Positions 14,570 through 19,076 of a stretch of DNA of 19,076 nt are shown one piece after another (position 1 is the first letter of the stretch; every line of letters starts with the position of its first letter). The stretch is from JAPLDB01 sp964356415. GTDB taxonomy: Bacteria; Bacteroidota; Bacteroidia; AKYH767-A; 2013-40CM-41-45. The position numbers and the translations under genes were made by a program. The stretch lies in assembly GCA_964356415.1 (NCBI GenBank), contig CAYHHK010000077.1, forward strand, positions 1-19,076, given 5' to 3'. The notes under the pieces are model-generated. The model was not told the origin of the DNA and ran no database searches. It saw only the letters and a list, made by a program, of their open reading frames with translations.

Positions 14570-16060
14570 ATGCAGGATAAAAGGAGTCAAAAGAAAGCTA
14601 TTGTGATTGGAGCGGGTGTTGCAGGCCTGGCTGCAGCAATTCGTCTTGCAAAATCAGGTTTCCGGGTCCAGCTCATTGAAGCCAATGGTCAGGTCGGTGG
14701 GAATATCAGGGAAATACGTTCCGGGCCATTTAGGTTCGATACAGGGCCATCTATCCTAACCAAGCCGGAATACATCAGCGAACTTTTTTTACTCTGGAAT
14801 AAAAATCCTGATGATTACATCCGTTTTTTGCAAGTAGAACCGCTATTCAGGAATTTTTTTTCAGACGGAACCCATATCAATTCATTCACCGACCGTAAAA
14901 AATTTGAAACGGAACTGAAACAAAAATCAGCTGAGCCATTCAGTCAGGTGAATAAACTGCTGGATGAATCGGGTGAAATTTTCAGGCTGACGCATGAAGT
15001 TTTTCTGGAGCGTTCTCTTCACGTTGCAAAAAACTATCTGAATTGGCCAACCCTGCGCGGCATTTTCCGCTTCAACAGAATTCGTGCATTTCAAAGCATG
15101 CACAACTACAACAGGAAAACTTTTAAAGATGAAAGGCTTGTCCAGCTATTCAACCGTTATGCAAGCTATAATGGCTCCAACCCTTTTGAAGCCCCTGCAA
15201 CATTAAACGTTATCACCCACTTTGCTGTTAACGGTGGTTCTTTTTTACCGGAAGGCGGTATGATCAGCATAGCAAAAGCATTGAAAAAACTTGCTGAGGA
15301 AGTTGGTGTGGAAATAAAACTGAATAGTCCGGTAACAAAAATTTGCCACGAAAAAGGAAAAGTAACAGGCGTCACAGCAAATGGCAATTTCATGCCTGCA
15401 GATGTTGTGTTATGCAATGCTGATATACATTTTACCTACAGAAATTTATTGCCGGAAATTCCGATGCCTAAAATTATTGCAGAGCAACCACGGTCAAGTT
15501 CTGTTATTGTTTTTTACTGGGGAATCAAGAAAATAATTCCATCGCTCGAACTCCACAATACTTTCTTTGGAAAAAGCGACATCGCTGAATACGACGCTTT
15601 GTTTAAGAATGAAGCGATTTGCGATGATCCTACAGTCTATCTCTACAATTCTTCTTCATTGAATCCTTCCGATGCTCCCGAAGGAATGTCGAACTGGTTT
15701 GTGATGGTATCGGCGCCATACAATAACGGGCAGGACTGGGAAAAAACGACTGCAGAATTAAGAAAGAATGTTTTGGGAAAATTATCTGAAGTACTTCATG
15801 AAGACGTATCGGCTTTGATCGTTTCCGAAAAAATCATGACACCTCCGATGATCGAAAAAAACACAAATGCATGGCTGGGATCCATTTACGGGAACAGCAG
15901 CAATAAAATATTTTCAGCTTTTCTCCGGCACGCCAACTTCAGCAGGAAAATAAAAGGCCTCTATTTCAGTGGGGGCAGTGTACACCCGGGTGCCGGCATT
16001 CCATTGTGTTTATTGTCTGCAAAAATCACAAGTGAACTTATTTCAAAGCGTGTAAAATAG
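14570..16060 (+). CDS. CrtI/CrtD-like carotenoid desaturase family oxidoreductase
   Basis: The ~496-residue flavoprotein belongs to the phytoene desaturase superfamily. The N-terminus has VIGAGVAGLAAAIRLAKSGF followed by EANGQVGGN, the FAD-binding dinucleotide site. The middle contains NRYASYNGSNPFEAPATLNV, GGSFLPEGGM and a second FAD-contact region. The C-terminus reads YFSGGSVHPGAGIPLCLLSA, which is closest to hydroxycarotenoid 3,4-desaturases (CrtD) and methoxyneurosporene dehydrogenases. The ATG at 14570 (MQDKRSQKKA) is preferred over 14552 because it places the FAD motif at the usual distance and a promoter box lies between the two. No other carotenoid gene (crtB, crtY, crtZ) is in the window. 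A role in the neighbouring polyene-type pathway is an alternative. Confidence 0.85.
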   Translation: MQDKRSQKKAIVIGAGVAGLAAAIRLAKSGFRVQLIEANGQVGGNIREIRSGPFRFDTGPSILTKPEYISELFLLWNKNPDDYIRFLQVEPLFRNFFSDGTHINSFTDRKKFETELKQKSAEPFSQVNKLLDESGEIFRLTHEVFLERSLHVAKNYLNWPTLRGIFRFNRIRAFQSMHNYNRKTFKDERLVQLFNRYASYNGSNPFEAPATLNVITHFAVNGGSFLPEGGMISIAKALKKLAEEVGVEIKLNSPVTKICHEKGKVTGVTANGNFMPADVVLCNADIHFTYRNLLPEIPMPKIIAEQPRSSSVIVFYWGIKKIIPSLELHNTFFGKSDIAEYDALFKNEAICDDPTVYLYNSSSLNPSDAPEGMSNWFVMVSAPYNNGQDWEKTTAELRKNVLGKLSEVLHEDVSALIVSEKIMTPPMIEKNTNAWLGSIYGNSSNKIFSAFLRHANFSRKIKGLYFSGGSVHPGAGIPLCLLSAKITSELISKRVK

Positions 16061-16099
16061 AAGGAGGAACTTTTTATTTTTACCCGCAAGAAAAAACCA

Positions 16100-16405
16100 A
16101 TGATCATTTACAACGTTACCGTTAACATTGAAGCAGATGTCCATGATGAGTGGCTTGCATGGATGAAAGAATTACACATACCTGAGGTTATGCGCACAGG
16201 AAAATTTACAACGAGCAGGATACTGCGTATCATCGGCGATGAAGATTCCGGCGGCAAAACTTACAGCATACAGTATTCCTGCAACAACATGAGCGACTTT
16301 CTCGAATATGAACATGACCATGCGCAGGCTTTGCGTGCGGAGCATACGGCAAAATTCAAAGATAAATTTATTGCCTTCCGGACATTACTGGAAGTTGTTG
16401 ACTGA
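16100..16405 (+). CDS. DUF4286 family protein
   Basis: This 101-residue soluble protein begins MIIYNVTVNIEADVHDEWLAWMKELHIPEV and ends AFRTLLEVVD, the layout of DUF4286, which is common in Bacteroidota and often found beside rsmA. The ferredoxin-like alpha/beta pattern suggests a small dimeric domain, but no function is established. It starts 39 bases after the desaturase stop and is followed three bases later by the DUF1571 gene, with which it is surely co-transcribed. Confidence 0.9.
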   Translation: MIIYNVTVNIEADVHDEWLAWMKELHIPEVMRTGKFTTSRILRIIGDEDSGGKTYSIQYSCNNMSDFLEYEHDHAQALRAEHTAKFKDKFIAFRTLLEVVD

Positions 16406-16408
16406 AGA

Positions 16409-17254
16409 ATGCTGCGATTACTCGTTTTACTATTAATTCCATCTCTTCTTTTCGGACAATCCACAGAGAAAAAAGAAAGGCTTGTGCTGGATCAGATGAC
16501 TGCTGCATGCGCTAATCTCAAGAGTGCCTCATTTATTCTGAATACTACTGAACGGGTTAAAAATGGCAACGTTGAAAAAGGAGAGATCCTAGTCAAATTA
16601 CTCCGTGCTCCTCTCCGAATGTATTTACACATGTTTGCTCCCAGAAAAGGCGTAGAAATTCTTTACCGCAATGGAGAATGGAACAATCATCTTTATATCT
16701 CCCCAAATTCCTTTCCATACATCAACCTGAAACTTAGTCCGAACAGTATGCTTGTTCGGGAAAGTTCGCATCATACTGTACTGGACATTGGGTTTGATTA
16801 CCTTATGAAAATGATTGGTCATTACAGATCAGCATTTGGAGAAAAGCTTTTCGATTATCTCAGCATCGCAGATACTGTTCAGTTTGAACTTCGCAGCTGT
16901 GTGAAAATGGAGTTTGACTATCCTGACTTTGCCTACACAACGCAAACAGCAAAAGAAGGTGAGAGCCTGGTTGATATTGCAGCGAGAAATTTTGTGAATG
17001 AATACATGCTGGTGTGCGCCAATAAGGATGTGGAAGATGTTTATGATATTAAAGCAGGACAGCAGATACGCGTGCCAAGCATGTTCGGCAGAAAGATGAT
17101 CTTTTACATAGACCTGAACACCATGTTGCCATTGGTTCAGGAGATCCATGACGATAAAGGATTTTTTGAAAAGTATGAATATAAAAGCTTTGTATTCAAT
17201 CCCGTTTTTCAGCCAGCAGAGTTTACTTCAGGGTATGAAGGGTATGGATTTTGA
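16409..17254 (+). CDS. Secreted DUF1571 protein with internal LysM module
   Basis: The 281-residue protein begins with a signal peptide (MLRLLVLLLIPSLLFG, cleavage probably near residue 16-18; no lipobox Cys), so it is exported to the periplasm. Residues about 25-165 and 228-270 resemble DUF1571, a LolA-like beta-sheet fold (APRKGVEILYRNGEWNNHLYI). Between them, residues about 177-225 form a LysM-like module (AKEGESLVDIAA...VYDIKAGQQIRVPS), a peptidoglycan-binding motif. An inserted LysM would tether the LolA-like body to the cell wall. It follows DUF4286 by three bases. LolA-like proteins also occur in flexirubin loci, but the DUF4286/rsmA neighbourhood points to a housekeeping cell-envelope role. 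Confidence 0.8.
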   Translation: MLRLLVLLLIPSLLFGQSTEKKERLVLDQMTAACANLKSASFILNTTERVKNGNVEKGEILVKLLRAPLRMYLHMFAPRKGVEILYRNGEWNNHLYISPNSFPYINLKLSPNSMLVRESSHHTVLDIGFDYLMKMIGHYRSAFGEKLFDYLSIADTVQFELRSCVKMEFDYPDFAYTTQTAKEGESLVDIAARNFVNEYMLVCANKDVEDVYDIKAGQQIRVPSMFGRKMIFYIDLNTMLPLVQEIHDDKGFFEKYEYKSFVFNPVFQPAEFTSGYEGYGF

Positions 17255-17302
17255 AGCGCACCACTCAGGCAAACCTTGAAATGGTGAATAATGGTTCGTT
17301 TT

Positions 17303-17489
17303 GAAAGATTCCTCTCCGCGTCCCGAAACTTCGGGACGGGATCGGAATGACAGAGAAAGTTACATCCAAAGTTGGCGGAAGAGAAATTTTGCATTCAAGA
17401 CGCAAATTTTCTCTTCCGCCAACTTCACAATTAGTAATCTGTCATTGCTCTCTCGCTCCCGAAACTTAAGGGTGAGAGAGGAATCTTTC
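17303..17489. repeat. Full palindromic repeat element, copy C (MITE/REPIN-like)
   Basis: The ends GAAAGATTCC (17303) and GGAATCTTTC (17489) are inverted copies. Inside, GATTCCTCTC...AATGACAG on the left is mirrored by TGTCATTGCTCTCTC...GAGGAATC on the right, and a central hairpin pairs AAGTTGGCGGAAGAG (17369) with CTCTTCCGCCAACTT (17425). The 187-base unit has no coding capacity, like a miniature inverted-repeat element or a paired REP element mobilised by a transposase elsewhere. It lies between the DUF1571 gene and rsmA. Confidence 0.8.
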
Positions 17490-17543
17490 CAATTGAAATA
17501 CTTTCGATTTATGCGAAATATTTTTTCTTTCAAAACCAGCGAT

Positions 17544-17551
17544 TACCTTTG
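17544..17551 (+). promoter_or_regulatory. Putative -7 promoter box of rsmA
   Basis: TACCTTTG, an exact TAnnTTTG match, ends 6 bases before the ATG at 17558. It implies a nearly leaderless transcript and excludes the upstream TTG at 17549, which lies inside the box. Confidence 0.5.
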
Positions 17552-17557
17552 AAACCA

Positions 17558-18343
17558 ATGGCGCAAAACGTAAACGCAAAAAAATATTTCGGGCAACATT
17601 TTCTTAAGGATGAAGGAATTGCAAAACAGATTTCAGACGCACTTGAGCCGAAGGGAAGGTATAAACAGGTACTGGAGATCGGCCCGGGCATGGGAATCCT
17701 TTCACAGTTTCTTTTTCAGCGGAAAGAATTTGAAACCAGGCTGATTGAAATAGACAAAGAGTCAGTTCAATATCTTCTTCAAAAATTTCCGGACAAGGCG
17801 CGCGATATTGCCGAAGGAGATTTTTTACGAATGGACCTGAAGAAAACCTTTCCTGAACCTTTCGCCATCATCGGAAATTTTCCATACAACATTTCCTCTC
17901 AAATTCTTTTTGCAGTGCTGGAGCATAAAGAACTGGTGCCCGAAGTTGTCGGCATGTTTCAGAAAGAAGTGGGAGAAAGAATTGCTTCCCCACCGGGAAA
18001 CCGGGATTACGGAATTCCAAGTGTATTGCTACAAGCCTGGTATAACGTTGAGTTGATGTTCACCCTGAATGAAAATGACTTCTCTCCTCCACCAAAAGTA
18101 AAATCATGCGTGCTGCGATTTGAACGAAAAGAGAACTTTGTTTTGGGATGCAATGAGAGACAATTCTTCAATGTTGTAAAAACAGCTTTCAACCAGCGAA
18201 GGAAAATGCTCGGGAATGGGTTGTTACCCTTGCTTGAAAAAGAAAAAATCAAATCTTTGCCGTACATTACGATGAGGGCAGAGCAATTGGGATGGGAGCA
18301 GTTTGTGGAATTGACGAATGCGATTGAGGAGAGTAGGAATTAG
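17558..18343 (+). CDS. rsmA: 16S rRNA (adenine1518-N6/adenine1519-N6)-dimethyltransferase
   Basis: This 261-residue SAM-dependent enzyme dimethylates two adjacent adenines in the terminal loop of 16S rRNA late in small-subunit assembly. The N-terminal AKKYFGQHFL is the family signature. Motif I is VLEIGPGMGIL and motif IV is NFPYNISSQI, the form typical of RsmA rather than Erm resistance enzymes, which usually have NLPY. The substrate-binding loop DFSPPPKVKS and the C-terminal helical domain (FNQRRKMLGN) are present. The length is normal. The ATG at 17558 is chosen because FGQHF then falls at residue 11, and the longer frame would start with TTG inside the promoter box. Confidence 0.97.
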   Translation: MAQNVNAKKYFGQHFLKDEGIAKQISDALEPKGRYKQVLEIGPGMGILSQFLFQRKEFETRLIEIDKESVQYLLQKFPDKARDIAEGDFLRMDLKKTFPEPFAIIGNFPYNISSQILFAVLEHKELVPEVVGMFQKEVGERIASPPGNRDYGIPSVLLQAWYNVELMFTLNENDFSPPPKVKSCVLRFERKENFVLGCNERQFFNVVKTAFNQRRKMLGNGLLPLLEKEKIKSLPYITMRAEQLGWEQFVELTNAIEESRN

Positions 18344-18366
18344 GAAGATGGAGAGAAAGGGTGAGA

Positions 18367-18396
18367 GGGAGATGGGGTGATGGGGAGAGAGGGGGG
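18367..18396 (+). other. Putative G-quadruplex motif in a GA-rich tract
   Basis: Four runs of at least three G (18367-18369, 18374-18377, 18382-18385, 18391-18396) are separated by loops of 4, 4 and 5 bases, which fits the G3+N1-7 rule on the plus strand. It lies within a purine-only-like tract (about 18344-18405) right after the rsmA stop. Confidence 0.55.
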
Positions 18397-18411
18397 ATGA
18401 GAAGACAAAAG

Positions 18412-18600
18412 CCAAAAAAAGTTAGCAATCGGCAGGTTATACTATATAGTACATTTCAAGAAGAAAAAACAAATCATAGATAGAATTTCAAAAAACATTT
18501 TGATTCCAGGGGGAGGCGCCCTTAAGGTCCCGAAGTATCGGGAGGGGTGAGGGAAGGAAGAAGACGAAGAGGTATACATTAGACCAAAAAAAGTTGGTAA
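18412..18600. repeat. Intergenic segment flanked by CCAAAAAAAGTT repeats, with CCCGA/TCGGG hairpin
   Basis: The 17-base sequence CCAAAAAAAGTTAGCAA (18412) recurs as CCAAAAAAAGTTGGTAA (18584), about 170 bases apart in the same direction. Between them are GATTCC, GGGGGAGGCGCCCTTAAGG and the hairpin CCCGAAGTATCGGG (18529-18542), which relates this to the other repeat elements. No gene is visible between rsmA and the dehydrogenase gene. Confidence 0.45.
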
Positions 18601-18612
18601 AAGAAAAAAAAA

Positions 18613-19076
18613 ATGAAAATACTTTTCATAGATACAGCGCATCAGATTTTAAAATCTTTGTTGAAAGATGCAGGGCATGAGTGTATTGATGGGTTCTCTC
18701 TTTCTAGACAAGAAATATTAAATGTTATCAGCGACTATCATGGTGTAATTATTCGTAGCAGGATCAAGCTTGACAAAGAATTCCTTGACAAAGCCACACA
18801 ACTGAAATTCATCGGGAGGGTGGGTGCGGGAATGGAAAGCATTGATGTGAAATACGCGGAAAGCAAAGGCATTGCATGCATCAATTCGCCGGAGGGAAAC
18901 AAAGATGCAGTTGGTGAACATGCCATCGGAATGTTGCTTGCGCTTTTTAATAACCTGAACAGCGCTGATCGCGAAGTGAAAGAAGGAAAATGGATCAGGG
19001 AAGCGAACCGCGGAGTGGAACTTTCCGGAAAAACGGTTGGATTGATCGGCTATGGAATGATGGGCAGCGCATTTGC
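18613..19076 (+). CDS. D-2-hydroxyacid dehydrogenase, SerA/phosphoglycerate-dehydrogenase-like (partial)
   Basis: Only the first 154 codons are present; the gene continues beyond the window. The enzyme should interconvert a 2-hydroxy acid and a 2-oxo acid with NAD(P), probably 3-phosphoglycerate in serine synthesis. The N-terminal substrate domain shows GVIIRSRIKLDKEFLDKA and FIGRVGAGMESIDV, then NSPEGNKDAVGEHAIGMLLA, and the Rossmann motif GLIGYGMMGSAF (about 141-152) begins the cofactor domain. The first ATG lies in an A-rich leader at 18613. The catalytic His and Glu lie in the missing C-terminal part, so assignment to serA or another member of the family cannot be settled here. Confidence 0.88.
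   Translation, partial: MKILFIDTAHQILKSLLKDAGHECIDGFSLSRQEILNVISDYHGVIIRSRIKLDKEFLDKATQLKFIGRVGAGMESIDVKYAESKGIACINSPEGNKDAVGEHAIGMLLALFNNLNSADREVKEGKWIREANRGVELSGKTVGLIGYGMMGSAF

Noticed and set aside
17301..17552. Plus-strand frame of 83 codons before rsmA
   Set aside because: It is made almost wholly of the palindromic repeat element and runs into the rsmA promoter box.
1..19076. tRNA, rRNA or riboswitch genes
   Set aside because: No cloverleaf, rRNA segment or recognisable riboswitch core was found by eye in the intergenic stretches.

Overview
The window looks like a Bacteroidota chromosome, probably a relative of the Chitinophagales or Saprospirales. The reasons are moderate-to-low GC, AT-rich leaders with few Shine-Dalgarno sites, recurring TAnnTTTG boxes (the Bacteroidota -7 promoter element) just upstream of several start codons, a DUF4286 gene in the same stretch as rsmA, and a ketosynthase / chain-length-factor-like / ACP set of the kind found in flexirubin and aryl-polyene pigment loci. 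The taxon is inferred from these features; no marker gene was compared.

Layout. Positions 1-110 hold one copy of a dispersed repeat. Next is a complete aconitase gene on the minus strand (111-2375). Diverging from it are two very small membrane-protein genes (2525-2830), which run tail to tail into a minus-strand operon ordered ACP, ketosynthase, chain-length-factor-like ketosynthase, sensor histidine kinase (6303 down to 2827). A Fic-family AMP transferase gene (6687-7823) follows, behind a tandem-repeat/palindrome promoter. After it come the remnant of a DUF2281/VapB-like antitoxin gene and about 600 bases of repeat-rich DNA without an intact gene. A plus-strand PAPS-dependent sulfotransferase gene (8651-9790) comes next.

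A second minus-strand operon (14228 down to 10025) encodes ACP, a condensation/acyltransferase-like protein, an FAD oxidoreductase and an ANL-family AMP ligase. These four genes overlap or abut. On the plus strand follow a CrtI/CrtD-like carotenoid desaturase, DUF4286, a secreted DUF1571 protein with a built-in LysM module, rsmA (ksgA) and the 5' part of a D-2-hydroxyacid dehydrogenase gene cut by the window edge.

How they may work together (inference). The two ACP operons supply a plausible type II polyketide/fatty-acid set: an AMP ligase to activate a starter acid, two ACPs to carry intermediates, a KS/CLF-like pair to extend them, an FAD enzyme to oxidise, and a CoA-dependent-acyltransferase-fold protein to transfer the acyl group. 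The sulfotransferase and the carotenoid-type desaturase lie beside them and may or may not take part. Ketoreductase, dehydratase, thioesterase, ammonia-lyase and exporter genes are not in the window, so the pathway is partial or its remaining genes lie elsewhere. The histidine kinase at the end of the KS operon has no response regulator next to it. The intergenic DNA carries several palindromic repeat elements and two diverged copies of an ~85-base direct repeat about 14.4 kb apart.
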